The notes under the pieces are model-generated. The model saw nothing but the letters and a program-made list of their open reading frames with translations. It had not been told where the DNA came from and did no database searches. Source: Campylobacter hominis ATCC BAA-381 (GTDB lineage: Bacteria > Campylobacterota > Campylobacteria > Campylobacterales > Campylobacteraceae). Taken from it: DNA of 64,000 bases. The translations under genes and the position numbers were made by a program. The stretch is taken from positions 248,001 through 312,000 of the forward strand of contig NC_009714.1 of assembly GCF_000017585.1 (NCBI RefSeq), read 5' to 3'. The first letter of the stretch is position 1; every line of letters begins with the position of its first letter. Below are positions 37,041 to 46,825 of this stretch, piece after piece.

Positions 37041-37628
37041 ATGAAAATTTTAAAAATTTTATGCGCGTTTGCCATATTTTTTGCAGTTAATGCTGCCGCT
37101 TTAAGTGAAAATGAAATTGCGCCCGTAATGAGCGGAAAAGTGGAAGAGGCAGTTTCGATTTTAAGAAATGAAAGTATCGCAAAAGATGAGAAACCTGCAA
37201 AAATTTTCGCACTTTTTGATGAATACTTCGATTACGTTACAATTGCTAAAATTTCGCTCGGTAAACACCTTAAATCCTTGAATGATAGCCAAAAATCACA
37301 ATTTTTCAGCGCATTTGAAAAAAGATTGAAAAGCTCATTTATAGATAAATTGGCTCTTTATACAAATCAGGATATGAAGGTTTTAGGAACAAACAAACCG
37401 AAAAGCAACAGATTGAATTTGGAAACGCAAATCATAGGAGAGGATAAAAATTATTCAGTAGTTTTTAAATTTTTCCCGGATAAATCTGACAACTGGCGCG
37501 TTTATGATGTCGATATTTTAGGAGTTTCGATCGTTCAAACATATCGTTCGCAATTTGGCGATGGCGCTCTAAGTTTTAATGAAATTTTAGATCGCTTAAA
37601 TAATGCGAATCTGCCTGAGGATAAATGA
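37041..37628 (+). CDS. mlaC: Phospholipid-shuttling periplasmic protein MlaC
   Basis: 195 residues, signal peptide (LKILCAFAIFFAVNAAA). Ttg2D/MlaC domain: FALFDEYFDYVTIAKISLGK, LNDSQKSQFFSAFEKRLKSS and DNWRVYDVDILGVSIVQTYR with SQF. Carries lipid across the periplasm. Starts 1 nt after mlaA and overlaps the RND gene by 4 nt. Confidence 0.93.
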   Translation: MKILKILCAFAIFFAVNAAALSENEIAPVMSGKVEEAVSILRNESIAKDEKPAKIFALFDEYFDYVTIAKISLGKHLKSLNDSQKSQFFSAFEKRLKSSFIDKLALYTNQDMKVLGTNKPKSNRLNLETQIIGEDKNYSVVFKFFPDKSDNWRVYDVDILGVSIVQTYRSQFGDGALSFNEILDRLNNANLPEDK

Positions 37629-40066
37629 AACATATTTTCCGCTTAATAGTCACGTTTCCAAAAATCACTCTTGGCTTTTTTATTATAGCTTCAGTGATTT
37701 TGGGTTTCGGCTCTGCAAAACTTGAAATTGATGCAAGCAGTGAAAGTCTGCTTTTGGAAAATGATAAAGATTTACAAATTTGGCGCGATGTATCAAAACG
37801 CTACGCTACGCCGAATTTTTTAATAATCGCATTTTCGCCAAAAGACGATCTTTTCAGTGAAAAAAATTTAAATAAAATTCGCAAAATTTCAAGTGAAATT
37901 GAAAAATTTGACTTCGTGGAAGATGTTTTAAATATCACAAATGTTCCTCTTCTTTTAAATAAAAAACAGCCAATTACCGAACTTGTGAAGCATGTACCGA
38001 CTTTAAACGATAAAGACGTAAATTTAAGTGCCGCTAAAGAAGAGTTTAAAATAAATCCTTTTTATGCTTCAAATCTTGTCAGTAAAGATTTTAAAACTAC
38101 GGCTATTGTAATTAATTTGAAGCAAAATTTTACATATGAAAATTTCCAGAAAAAACGTGCAAACTTAGAACAAAATTTAACTACAAACGAGCAGAAAATC
38201 GCGCTTGATAAGTTAAATAGCGAATTTAAAATTTATAGAGATACAGTTAGATTACAAGAACATGAAGATCTTGAAAAAATAAAAAACATAATAAAGCAAA
38301 ATTCTAAAAACGATCTGTTTTTGGGTGGAATAAATATGATCGCGGACGATATGATAAACTTTGTCAAAAACGATGTGGCGATTTACGGTGTAAGCAGTTT
38401 CGGATTGCTTTTATTATGTTTTTGGATATTTTTCAGACAGCTTGAGTTTGTATTTTTGCCTATTTTGGTGTGCGTTGTAAGCGTAATCACAGCAAGCGGG
38501 CTTTTCGGATTTTTAGGTTTTGAAATTACCGTAATCAGTTCAAATTATATCGCTTTGCAGCTTATAATAACCGTTTCGGTTACTATTCACTTAATCGTAG
38601 CTTACCGCGAATATGCGCAGAAATTTGCCCATTTTACGCAAAAACAAATCGTTTATGTTGCGCTGAAAGATCGCTTCGTTCCTTGTTTTTTTGCGATTTT
38701 TACCACGATAGTCGGCTTTTTTTCACTTATTTTTTGCGATATAAAACCTGTAATTATGCTTGGAATTATGATGAGCGTCGGAATTTTACTTTCTTTAGTT
38801 GTCGCATTCGGCGTATTCGGAAGTGTAATGAGTATAGCAAAAAAAAGAAAAATAGTCAGAATTTTTGAAGAAGGATTTAAATTTACTGAAATTTGTGCAA
38901 ATTCAGCACTAAAACATCGCGGCGTAATTTATACAGTTTGCGCGTTTTGCGTAGTTTTTGGAATTTATGGAATTTCAAAACTTAAAGTTGAAAACAGTTT
39001 TATAGGATATTTTAAATCGAATACCGAAATTTACAAAGGAATGGCCGTTATCGATAAAGATTTAGGCGGAACCGTGCCGCTTGATATCGTTGTGAAATTT
39101 AAAAATAATGCCAGCCATGATATAGATGAAAATGATCCGTTAAGTGAGTTTGAAAGCGAATTTAAAGAAAGTGCGAATGATCCTAAATATTGGTTTGACA
39201 ATACTAAAATGGCCGTTATAACTAAAATTCACGATTTTTTGGCTAAACGTGAGTTTGTAGGACATGTCGGTTCGCTTGCAAGTTTGTTGAAAATCGGCAA
39301 AATGCTGAATGACGGAAAACCGCTTGATATTTTTATGCTTGCCGTTATGTATAATGAATTGCCGCAAAATTACAAAGATATCGTGTTAAATCCTTATATA
39401 AGCATAGAAAATAATGAAGCGCATTTTGCAATCAGAACCCTTGACAGTGATAAATCGCTTCGTAGAGGCGAGTTTTTAAACAGTTTACAAAAAGATCTTG
39501 AAGAGATAACTAAAAATGATGATGTGGATATTCAAATAAGTGGACTTATGGTGCTTTACAATAATGTATTGAGCTCTCTTATCCATTCTCAAATAGGAAC
39601 TTTAGGATTTACACTTTTGGTGCTTTTCGGCGTTTTTATTATAATTTTTAGAAGTTTAAAATTTTCAATAATTGCAATTTTAGTAAATTTAATTCCGTTA
39701 TCTCTTGGTTTCGGAATTATGGGATTGGCAGGAATTCCGCTTGATATTATGGGAATTACGATTGCGGCTATTTCTATAGGAATCGGCGTGGATGACGTGA
39801 TTCATTATATATTCCGTTATAAACGTGAGTTTAAATTTTTGAAAGATGCGGATAAAGCTGTTATGGCAAGTCATAAAAGCATAGGATATGCGATGTATTA
39901 TACATCTTTTGCCATTGTGCTCGGTTTTTCGGTCATGGTTTTAAGCAACTTCTGGCCTACGATTTATTTCGGAATTTTGATTGATCTGATTATGATTTTA
40001 CTTTTACTTGGAGCTTTGATAATTTTGCCGGCAATGATCTTAAGCACAAAACGGATAAAAATTTGA
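37625..40066 (+). CDS. RND superfamily (MMPL/HpnN-like) lipid exporter
   Basis: 813 residues with two repeats, each with one helix, a large periplasmic loop and a block of five helices (block 1 from ~residue 250, block 2 from ~residue 655: LGFTLLVLFGVFIIIF onwards). The second block holds the GITIAAISIGIGVDDVIHYI motif with the paired acidic residues of the RND family. Linked to mlaA-mlaC, it probably moves phospholipid between membranes in place of or beside MlaFEDB; that is inference. Confidence 0.88.
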   Translation: MKHIFRLIVTFPKITLGFFIIASVILGFGSAKLEIDASSESLLLENDKDLQIWRDVSKRYATPNFLIIAFSPKDDLFSEKNLNKIRKISSEIEKFDFVEDVLNITNVPLLLNKKQPITELVKHVPTLNDKDVNLSAAKEEFKINPFYASNLVSKDFKTTAIVINLKQNFTYENFQKKRANLEQNLTTNEQKIALDKLNSEFKIYRDTVRLQEHEDLEKIKNIIKQNSKNDLFLGGINMIADDMINFVKNDVAIYGVSSFGLLLLCFWIFFRQLEFVFLPILVCVVSVITASGLFGFLGFEITVISSNYIALQLIITVSVTIHLIVAYREYAQKFAHFTQKQIVYVALKDRFVPCFFAIFTTIVGFFSLIFCDIKPVIMLGIMMSVGILLSLVVAFGVFGSVMSIAKKRKIVRIFEEGFKFTEICANSALKHRGVIYTVCAFCVVFGIYGISKLKVENSFIGYFKSNTEIYKGMAVIDKDLGGTVPLDIVVKFKNNASHDIDENDPLSEFESEFKESANDPKYWFDNTKMAVITKIHDFLAKREFVGHVGSLASLLKIGKMLNDGKPLDIFMLAVMYNELPQNYKDIVLNPYISIENNEAHFAIRTLDSDKSLRRGEFLNSLQKDLEEITKNDDVDIQISGLMVLYNNVLSSLIHSQIGTLGFTLLVLFGVFIIIFRSLKFSIIAILVNLIPLSLGFGIMGLAGIPLDIMGITIAAISIGIGVDDVIHYIFRYKREFKFLKDADKAVMASHKSIGYAMYYTSFAIVLGFSVMVLSNFWPTIYFGILIDLIMILLLLGALIILPAMILSTKRIKI

Positions 40067-40806
40067 TTCAAATTTTAAAACTCAGCATAAAAGATTTTTT
40101 AAGTAAAAAATATATCGCGCTTTCTATTATACCGTTAATTGTTTGTATTGTTCTATTCGGCGTTTTTTTGTATTTAGGTGGAAATGAGCTTTTGGATGCT
40201 TTGGCTAAAAGCATTGACAGCGGCGATTTTTCATTTTTAAATAAATATCCGCTTATTGCTGAAATTCTATCTTATACGGCGATTAAATGGCTCGTCGGAT
40301 TTATTTTTTATACGCTTGGAGCATTTTTTGTTTTGATTTTGTCCGTTTTTGTAGCGAGCATCGTGGCAGGATTTTTAACGCCTGTAATTGTAAATGATTT
40401 AAATGAAAAATATTATCGTAGAGTGCGAAATAGCGAAATTTCAGCATTAAAAGCGCTTAAAATTTCAATTATTGAAATTTTAAAATTTTGCGGAATTTTC
40501 ATTATTTGTTTGCCATTACTTTTTGTTCCGATTATAAATTTATTTATTATAAATGTTCCGCTTTTTTATCTTTATTATAAATTTCTGCTGATAGATATCG
40601 GTTCGAATACGCTTGATGAATTAAATTTTAAAATTTTTTATCGCAAGGGCGGAGGATATAAATTTTTGGGCGTCTGCTCTATTTTTTATATTCTTTGTTT
40701 AATTCCGCTTGTAGGATTTTTCGCACAACTGTTTTTTGTAATTTTTCTTTCTCATTTAGTTATGTCAAACGAAAAAAATTATTTTTTAAGACTAAAGGAT
40801 ATATAA
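40063..40806 (+). CDS. EI24-domain membrane protein
   Basis: 247 residues, TTG start overlapping the RND gene. Four or more membrane helices and the EI24/CysZ-type pattern GAFFVLILSVFVASIVAGFL, TPVIVNDLNEKYYRR, then FLLIDIGSNTLDEL. Members include the sulfate permease CysZ, but many relatives have unknown roles. It probably belongs to the mla-RND transcription unit. Confidence 0.8.
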   Translation: MIQILKLSIKDFLSKKYIALSIIPLIVCIVLFGVFLYLGGNELLDALAKSIDSGDFSFLNKYPLIAEILSYTAIKWLVGFIFYTLGAFFVLILSVFVASIVAGFLTPVIVNDLNEKYYRRVRNSEISALKALKISIIEILKFCGIFIICLPLLFVPIINLFIINVPLFYLYYKFLLIDIGSNTLDELNFKIFYRKGGGYKFLGVCSIFYILCLIPLVGFFAQLFFVIFLSHLVMSNEKNYFLRLKDI

Positions 40807-40807
40807 T
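40802..40807 (+). promoter_or_regulatory. Probable -10 box of the desulforubrerythrin gene
   Basis: TATAAT at 40802-40807 overlaps the end of the EI24 gene; AAAGGAC follows at about 40824-40830 before ATG 40836. A perfect terminator behind the gene supports a single-gene unit. Confidence 0.45.
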
Positions 40808-40835
40808 AATAAAATTTTTAGTGAAAGGACAAAAA

Positions 40836-41483
40836 ATGAGACAATACGAAGTTTATAAATGCCTAAAATGCGGCAATGTCGTAGAAGTTCAAAATGTTGG
40901 CGGCGGTAAACTGACCTGTTGCGGAGTTGAAATGGAATGCATTACAAAAAACCTTACCGAGGTCAATTTGATGAAAGCTTTCGCCGGCGAATCTCAAGCA
41001 AGAAATAAATATGATTTATACGGAGATATAGCGGACAAAGCCGGTTTTAAAGCAATTGCGGATCATTTCCACGAAGCTGCGGATAATGAGAAAAAACATG
41101 CAAGAATGGAATTTCAAAAATATTGCGAACTTACAAAAAAACCGCTTGATGATATGGTTGAAAATCTAGTGGATGCCGCTAACGGCGAAAACTACGAGCA
41201 TACAACTATGTATCCTAATTTTGCTAAAATCGCGGAAGAAGAAGGCATGAAAGATGTCGCTACATTGTTTAAAAATATTTCAAAAGTGGAAACAGAACAC
41301 GAAAGAGAATATTTAGAGCTAAAAGAAATGTATGAAAAAGACGCATTTTTCAACGACGAAGATGCAAATCAAGCATGGGTTTGCAGAAAATGCGGTTATG
41401 TTCATCGCGGTAAAAAAGCTCCAGGAGCTTGCCCGGTTTGCAAACATCCTAGAGAATTCTTCAAACGTGAATATTTAGGCTGA
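40836..41483 (+). CDS. rrc: Desulforubrerythrin (Rrc type)
   Basis: 215 residues, ATG 40836 (earlier in-frame codons lie in the upstream gene). Three domains: N-terminal desulforedoxin-like site (YKCLKCGNVVEV ... CCGVEME), a rubrerythrin four-helix di-iron domain with E-x2-H pairs (AFAGESQARNKYDLY, HFHEAADNEKKHARME, KVETEHEREYLEL), and a C-terminal rubredoxin (VCRKCGYVHRGKKAPGACPV, CKHP). This three-part design is known from C. jejuni Cj0012c. It reduces hydrogen peroxide and protects iron-sulfur enzymes. Confidence 0.95.
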   Translation: MRQYEVYKCLKCGNVVEVQNVGGGKLTCCGVEMECITKNLTEVNLMKAFAGESQARNKYDLYGDIADKAGFKAIADHFHEAADNEKKHARMEFQKYCELTKKPLDDMVENLVDAANGENYEHTTMYPNFAKIAEEEGMKDVATLFKNISKVETEHEREYLELKEMYEKDAFFNDEDANQAWVCRKCGYVHRGKKAPGACPVCKHPREFFKREYLG

Positions 41484-41500
41484 AATTTCAAGTTATATAT

Positions 41501-41530
41501 GGCGGAATTTTAAAATTCCGCCTTTTTTAT
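41501..41530 (+). terminator. Terminator after the desulforubrerythrin gene
   Basis: GGCGGAATTTT (41501-41511) pairs perfectly with AAAATTCCGCC (41512-41522), an unbroken palindrome followed by six T. A strong intrinsic terminator; the palindrome could also act in the other direction. Confidence 0.9.
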
Positions 41531-41583
41531 TTATAAATATATAATCAAAAATATGCTAGAATTACCATTTTTAAAGGAAAAGA

Positions 41584-42456
41584 ATGGGAAAATTTAAGCA
41601 AATTTTATGTGATATAAGCGAGCTTATCGTTTTTAAACACTCTATTTTTTCGCTTACATTTATTTTTACCGCTATGATTACAGCTTCCAAAATTTTAAAT
41701 AACTCTATGTGGTTCGGTTTTAAACTTTTGATTTTAGGAATTTTATGCGCTGTAAGTGCGCGAAATTTTGCTATGGCGTGCAACCGTCTGATCGATGAAG
41801 ATATAGATCGTCCAAATCCGCGCTGCGCAAATCGTCCCAGTGTAGATGGCAGAATAGGGCACGGAAATTTAATTTTGTTTATTGTTTTAAACGGCATATT
41901 TTTTGTGGTTGTATCATATTTCATAAATTCACTTGCCTTTAAACTTTCATTTGTTTTTTTATTTTTACTATTTATTTATTCGTTTTTTAAACGCTTTTCT
42001 TCTACAGCTCACATTATGCTCGGGGTTTGTTCGGCTCTTGCGCCGCTTGCAGGTGCTATTGCCGTTCTTGGATATATTCCGCTTTGGTCCTTGCTTTTAG
42101 CTTGTGCTTCAGCTTTTTGGGTTGGCGGATTTGATATTCTGTATTCTTTACAGGATATAGATTATGATCGTAAAGCCGGGCTTTACAGTATTCCATCAAT
42201 TTACGGAGAAAATGCAAGTTTATTTATTTCAGCTTTATTTCACGCAGTTACCGTTCTTTTCTGGTTGTTTTATGCAGGAGCGGCAGGTCTTGGATTTTGG
42301 GCGTATTCGGGCATTATTATCTCCGCACTTATTTTGGTGAAAGAGCATAGAATAGTTCGCAAAGATTTTAGTAAAATTGATAGAGCATTTTTTACATTAA
42401 ACGGCTATTTAGGTATAATGTTTTTTGTTTTTATTTTTATTGATTTGTGGAATTAA
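41584..42456 (+). CDS. mqnP: UbiA-type prenyltransferase (menaquinone pathway)
   Basis: 290 residues, eight or so membrane helices. Both Asp-rich motifs are present: NRLIDEDIDRPNPRCANRP at about residue 62 and YSLQDIDYDRKAGLYS at about residue 190. Since mqnD and mqnA are in this window, the organism makes menaquinone by the futalosine route, so the substrate is probably 1,4-dihydroxy-6-naphthoate (MqnP) rather than 4-hydroxybenzoate (UbiA). AAAGGA ribosome site. Confidence 0.85.
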   Translation: MGKFKQILCDISELIVFKHSIFSLTFIFTAMITASKILNNSMWFGFKLLILGILCAVSARNFAMACNRLIDEDIDRPNPRCANRPSVDGRIGHGNLILFIVLNGIFFVVVSYFINSLAFKLSFVFLFLLFIYSFFKRFSSTAHIMLGVCSALAPLAGAIAVLGYIPLWSLLLACASAFWVGGFDILYSLQDIDYDRKAGLYSIPSIYGENASLFISALFHAVTVLFWLFYAGAAGLGFWAYSGIIISALILVKEHRIVRKDFSKIDRAFFTLNGYLGIMFFVFIFIDLWN

Positions 42457-42465
42457 GGGGTTTAA

Positions 42466-42777
42466 ATGGATTATTTAATTATTTTGGGACTTTGTCTGGT
42501 GATTTTATTCGTTATGATTTTTGTGTATATAAAAGATCGCCAAAGCGACAAAAAATTTGAGCGTTTCGATATTTTAGCCGATGATTTGGCAAGACAAATT
42601 TATAATCTCAAAAAAGAATTTTTGCAATATAAAGAGATTATCGACGATATGCCGCTAGATGGCGTCAGCGATAAAATAGATGAAGAAATAAAAAATAAAA
42701 TTGAACCGATTGTAAATTCAATAAAAAGTATTGATGAGGTTATGCATAATTATTTAAAAAGCAGGGGTAATGGTTGA
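42466..42777 (+). CDS. Small membrane-anchored coiled-coil protein
   Basis: 103 residues. One N-terminal helix (LIILGLCLVILFVMIFVYI), then a charged helical domain (residues ~25-103) likely to be a coiled coil. No family recognised; no catalytic motif. It overlaps moaA by 8 nt, so it is co-translated with it. Real gene judging by ribosome site and packing. Confidence 0.65.
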   Translation: MDYLIILGLCLVILFVMIFVYIKDRQSDKKFERFDILADDLARQIYNLKKEFLQYKEIIDDMPLDGVSDKIDEEIKNKIEPIVNSIKSIDEVMHNYLKSRGNG

Positions 42778-43726
42778 TAGTTTTGGACGCAAAATAGATT
42801 ATTTGCGTGTTTCAGTAACCGATAGATGCAATTTAAGGTGTGCTTATTGTATGCCTGATCGTCCGTTTGAATGGATTGAACATAATAAAATTTTAAGTTT
42901 TGAAAATATTTTCAGCTTTGTTAAAATCGCGATTGACAACGGTGTAGAAAAAATAAGAATTACAGGCGGAGAGCCTTTGGTGCGAAAAGGCGTTGAAAAT
43001 TTCGTAGGTTTGATTTCAAAATATGCTCCGAATATTGATTTGGCGATGACAAGCAACGGTGTGCTTTTAGCGCAAAAAGCTGAAATTTTAAAACAAAATG
43101 GACTAAAAAGAGTAAATATTTCCCTTGATACTTTAAAACCTGAAATTTTTGAAAAAATATCTAAAAGAAACTTGCTGGACGAAGTTTTAAAAGGTATAGA
43201 TAAAGCCGTGGAAGTCGGATTTAAAGTAAAGTTAAACTGCGTTGTCGTGCGCGGAATAAATGAAAATGAAATATCTGAAATTTTAAATTTCGGAATTTCA
43301 AAAAATGCGGAAGTGAGATTTATAGAATTTATGCAAAACTCGCATGCTTTGGATGCCGTAAAATGTATCGGGGCAAATGAAATTTTAGAAATTTTATCTC
43401 GTGATTTTAAAATTTCACCGCTTCAAAAAGATCCGCATTCGCCAAGTTCGCTTTTTTTGGCGAACGACAAATATAGATTTGGCATAATAAGTCCGCACGG
43501 CGAAGAATTTTGTAAATCATGCAATAGAATTCGCCTAAGTGCGGAGGGTTTGCTTATTCCTTGCCTTTATTTCGATGAAGCGATGAGTATTAAAAAAGCG
43601 CTTGCGGATAATGATTTTGATGAGGTTTTGCGTATTTTTGAAAGTGTTGTGGCAAATAAACCGGAAAAAAATCGTTGGGCTCAAAGTGAAGTTTCAAACC
43701 GTGCATTTTACGAAACCGGCGGATAA
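42770..43726 (+). CDS. moaA: GTP 3',8-cyclase MoaA
   Basis: 318 residues, radical SAM. First cluster motif DRCNLRCAYCMP (C-x3-C-x2-C), second cluster near the C-terminus CKSCNRIRLSAEGLLIPCL, and GGEPLVRKGVENF. First step of molybdopterin synthesis, matching the mod genes nearby. The terminal GG of MoaA is present (ETGG). The ATG of queE overlaps its stop by 1 nt. Confidence 0.95.
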   Translation: MVDSFGRKIDYLRVSVTDRCNLRCAYCMPDRPFEWIEHNKILSFENIFSFVKIAIDNGVEKIRITGGEPLVRKGVENFVGLISKYAPNIDLAMTSNGVLLAQKAEILKQNGLKRVNISLDTLKPEIFEKISKRNLLDEVLKGIDKAVEVGFKVKLNCVVVRGINENEISEILNFGISKNAEVRFIEFMQNSHALDAVKCIGANEILEILSRDFKISPLQKDPHSPSSLFLANDKYRFGIISPHGEEFCKSCNRIRLSAEGLLIPCLYFDEAMSIKKALADNDFDEVLRIFESVVANKPEKNRWAQSEVSNRAFYETGG

Positions 43727-44469
43727 TGTTAAGTTTAGTTGAAAGTTTTGCAAGCATTCAAGGTGAGGGAAAATTTGCCGGCAGACTTGCCGTTTTTTTT
43801 CGTTTTGCAGGATGTAATTTAAATTGCGCCGGTTTTAATTGTGAATTAAAAAGCCCTAAGACAGGTGAAATTTTACGCGGTTGCGATACGATAAGAGCTG
43901 TAAAAACAGCCCATTTCGATTATGAAAAAATTTCAACCGTTTCGCAGCTTTTGGATAAAATCGGGACGAATTTTAAAAATTCTTTGCCGATTATTGTAAT
44001 TACAGGCGGCGAACCTTTATTAAATTATGCAAATCCGCTATTTTATGAGTTTATTGATGAAATTTTAAAGCGAAATTTTGAAGTTCATTTTGAAACCAAC
44101 GGCACTATTTTTGTTGATTTTCAAAAATTTCCGCTTTATAAAAATTGCGTTTTTGCTGTTTCCGTAAAACTTGGCAACTCCAAAGAACCGCGCGAAAAAA
44201 GGCTGAATTTTACTGCACTTCAAAATTTAAAAAATAACGCTAAAATCTTTTTTTACAAATTTGTCATTTGTAAAAATTTTGATGCAAAATCTGAAATTTA
44301 TGAAATTTTAGAGCATGTTTACGGCGAAGTCTGGTGTATGCCTTTGGCGAAAAATCGCGAGCAACTATCGCAAAATGCGCTGTATTGCGCGGAATTTTGT
44401 TTGCAAAACGGCTTTAATTATTCGGATCGTTTGCATATAAGACTTTGGAATGATAAAAATGGAGTTTAG
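43726..44469 (+). CDS. queE: 7-carboxy-7-deazaguanine synthase
   Basis: 247 residues, small radical SAM enzyme of queuosine synthesis. FASIQGEGKFAGRLAVFFRF is the family N-terminus; cysteines follow at 30, 34, 39 and 53 (AGCNLNCAGFNCELKS, then RGCDT). The CDT Mg-binding motif is therefore displaced by a 14-residue insert compared with the C-x3-C-x2-CDT form. VITGGEPLLNY and ETNGTIF are also family motifs. Grouped with queD as in C. jejuni Cj0160c-Cj0159c. Confidence 0.9.
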   Translation: MLSLVESFASIQGEGKFAGRLAVFFRFAGCNLNCAGFNCELKSPKTGEILRGCDTIRAVKTAHFDYEKISTVSQLLDKIGTNFKNSLPIIVITGGEPLLNYANPLFYEFIDEILKRNFEVHFETNGTIFVDFQKFPLYKNCVFAVSVKLGNSKEPREKRLNFTALQNLKNNAKIFFYKFVICKNFDAKSEIYEILEHVYGEVWCMPLAKNREQLSQNALYCAEFCLQNGFNYSDRLHIRLWNDKNGV

Positions 44470-45051
44470 ATGATAATTAGAAAACTTTATGAGTTTGAAA
44501 ATGCCCACATTGTGCGTTTCTGCGGCTCTAAAAAATGTCGTGAGAGTATCCATGGACACAGCTACAAAGCTGAAATTTTACTTAGTTCGAACTTCCTCGA
44601 TAATGCCGGAATGGTTTATGATTTCGGTTATATGAAACTTGCGATAAAAGATATTGTAGAGAGCTTCGATCACGCTACAACGCTATTTAGCAAGGATAGC
44701 GACGAATATAAAAATGATATAAGAAAACATTCTTTAAGAGTCGTGGAAATTCCTGTAAATCCAAGTGCTGAGCAATTTTGTCGTGTTTTTTTCGTTTTGA
44801 TTGACAGACTTTTGAATCTTACGACTTTTAAAAACGGAGAGCAAGGTGTCAAACTTCACAGCGTTATCGTTCATGAGACCGCGACAGGCTATGCGCAATG
44901 CTTTAAAGATGACGCCTACAATGAAAATATGGGAAAAATCGAGCTGTGCGATATAAAATTTAGCGATGAAATCATACGCTCATGGAATGATTGTAATTTA
45001 ATGCAAAAACTTATAAACGGTGAAAAAATCGAGTTCAGCAAAGATTGTTAA
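44470..45051 (+). CDS. queD: 6-carboxytetrahydropterin synthase
   Basis: 193 residues, longer than E. coli QueD (~120) but of the size found in Campylobacter. Zn ligands: FENAHIVRF (His), SIHGHSYKAEI (two His); catalytic Cys in GSKKCRESIHGH; FDHATTLF and VHETATGYA complete the T-fold active site. Starts directly after the queE stop. Confidence 0.9.
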   Translation: MIIRKLYEFENAHIVRFCGSKKCRESIHGHSYKAEILLSSNFLDNAGMVYDFGYMKLAIKDIVESFDHATTLFSKDSDEYKNDIRKHSLRVVEIPVNPSAEQFCRVFFVLIDRLLNLTTFKNGEQGVKLHSVIVHETATGYAQCFKDDAYNENMGKIELCDIKFSDEIIRSWNDCNLMQKLINGEKIEFSKDC

Positions 45052-45655
45052 ACTTATATGTTTTTTTAAATTTTAATACTTAGTTGAAAATTTTCAGCAA
45101 AGCGATATTTTAATGATTTGCCTGTATTGATTTTTTGGCCTTTAAACTTGCTTTAAAATTTAAGTTTTTTTATTATCATCGGTATTAAATGAAAATTTAC
45201 ACTACAAAATATAGATTTTTCTACTATTTTAAAGATTTCGCATTCGGCTAAAATTTACCGTTTGAATTTTCAAATACAAAAAATATTTATATAAGCTATC
45301 GAATCTGCCAAAAATGCGTTTATAATGCTATTATGTTTATTTATGAAATATTTTAATTTCGGACTTTATTTCGCATTTAGTGTTTTTTGATTCTATTTTT
45401 TGTCGCTATTATTTTTTGTGTTCCGATTTTTGTCTCTACATTACTTTTTAAAATTTAAATTAAAATAATTAAGATGTTTTTTCTGTAAAATTACAATGAA
45501 TATTCGTGATTAATTAAATTTAAATGAAAATTCAATTAAAATTTGCAAAATTTACGAAGTTATAAATTTGCACTATTTGACCAGTTTCCACATACAAAAC
45601 ATGTGGATTGTCTGAGAATATATTTTATAATCTAAAGAAACTTTCAAGATTGATA
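45052..45655. other. Gene-free AT-rich stretch at the left border of the accessory island
   Basis: 604 bp, with no supported gene. It begins with Campylobacter-like AT-rich sequence and merges into island sequence near 45.6 kb. I see no integrase, tRNA or clear direct repeat marking the border. Confidence 0.55.
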
Positions 45656-45844
45656 ATGTTCGGTTATAAATTGTCTAAAAAAGGGTTGCCATTCCATGTA
45701 TTTGGGTTCATTAGAAGAATGCCGAGCAATGGGTAACATGACGCTGATGTGTTTATACACAAAAAAGCTACACGTGCGTTGGCTGACAACAGGGAGCTAA
45801 GTAAATTAACACCAGCTAAAATGTTTGACGCTATTAATAAATGA
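45656..45844 (+). pseudogene. Remnant of an unidentified gene with an in-frame stop
   Basis: Frame from ATG 45656 to TGA 45842 encodes a natural-looking chain (MFGYKLSKKGLPFHVFGFIR) broken by TAA at 45734-45736, then continues HDADVFIHKKATRALADNRE and ends KLTPAKMFDAINK. The unbroken reading on both sides of the stop points to a point mutation in a once-functional 3' gene end. Family not recognised; sits at the left edge of the Firmicutes-like island. Confidence 0.4.
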
Positions 45845-45912
45845 CAAGTATATGAAATTGGTTTTACCTAGTTTAAAAAAGAAATTATAATGAAAATATG
45901 GAGGCTAAGAAT

Positions 45913-46392
<480 letters not shown>

Positions 46393-46680
46393 TTACAGTC
46401 GATATGTTCCTACAAACGAGAGCCAATCTTTGATATGTTTCCATCTACGAGCGTGGATATGTTCCCCATAACCATAGGGGTTGAGAGTATAGCATATATA
46501 CAAAAGAAGTAAATTTAGAAATCCTGCATTTTAAGCAGTTTTATAAACATTTTGTATTTGAAAAAGATGAAGAAGTATTCGTCAAAAAGACTCAAAAAAA
46601 TTGCATGGACGTAAGAGTAGTTTTTAGGCTGGTATGAGGAAGCACAAAAGATATAATTAACTCATTTTGTACCTTATACA
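46393..46680. other. Decayed spacer with GATATGTT repeats
   Basis: No intact gene. GATATGTTCC occurs at 46401 and, with small variation, at 46432 and 46456. Downstream, a plus-strand frame of about 50 codons ending near 46640 has natural composition (LEILHFKQFYKHFVFEKDEE) but no start, so it is probably another gene remnant. Confidence 0.35.
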
Positions 46681-46709
46681 AGAGTAGCTTACAAGGCTGC
46701 TCTTTTTTT
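46681..46709 (+). terminator. Terminator with T7 tract
   Basis: AGAGTAGC and GCTGCTCT form an 8-bp stem (one G-U pair) around TTACAAG, followed by seven T. It closes whatever transcript came from the left part of the island. Confidence 0.75.
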
Positions 46710-46770
46710 GTTATAGGGAGTAAGAATTCGTTATATCCTTTACAAAATATAAAACACTCACAAGCCAACT

Positions 46771-46798
46771 TTGCATATTCGCTTTAGTAATATATAAT
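46771..46798 (+). promoter_or_regulatory. Promoter of the AbiE remnant
   Basis: TTGCAT (46771-46776) and TATAAT (46793-46798) with a 16-bp spacer, followed by a GAGGAGGTGG ribosome site at about 46813-46822. Firmicutes-like, unlike native promoters in this window that lack a -35 box. Confidence 0.6.
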
Positions 46799-46825
46799 AA
46801 AAGCGTAAACGAGAGGAGGTGGACT

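Noticed and set aside
42457..44470. Moco or preQ1 riboswitch before moaA/queE
   Set aside because: These genes overlap or abut, leaving no room for a leader RNA.
45588..45606. CCACAT...ATGTGG hairpin as an attachment or origin site
   Set aside because: Only a 6-bp stem, no matching copy at the other end of the island.
46401..46466. GATATGTTCC triplicate as iterons or CRISPR-like repeat
   Set aside because: Only three imperfect 10-mers with unequal spacing in a decayed spacer.
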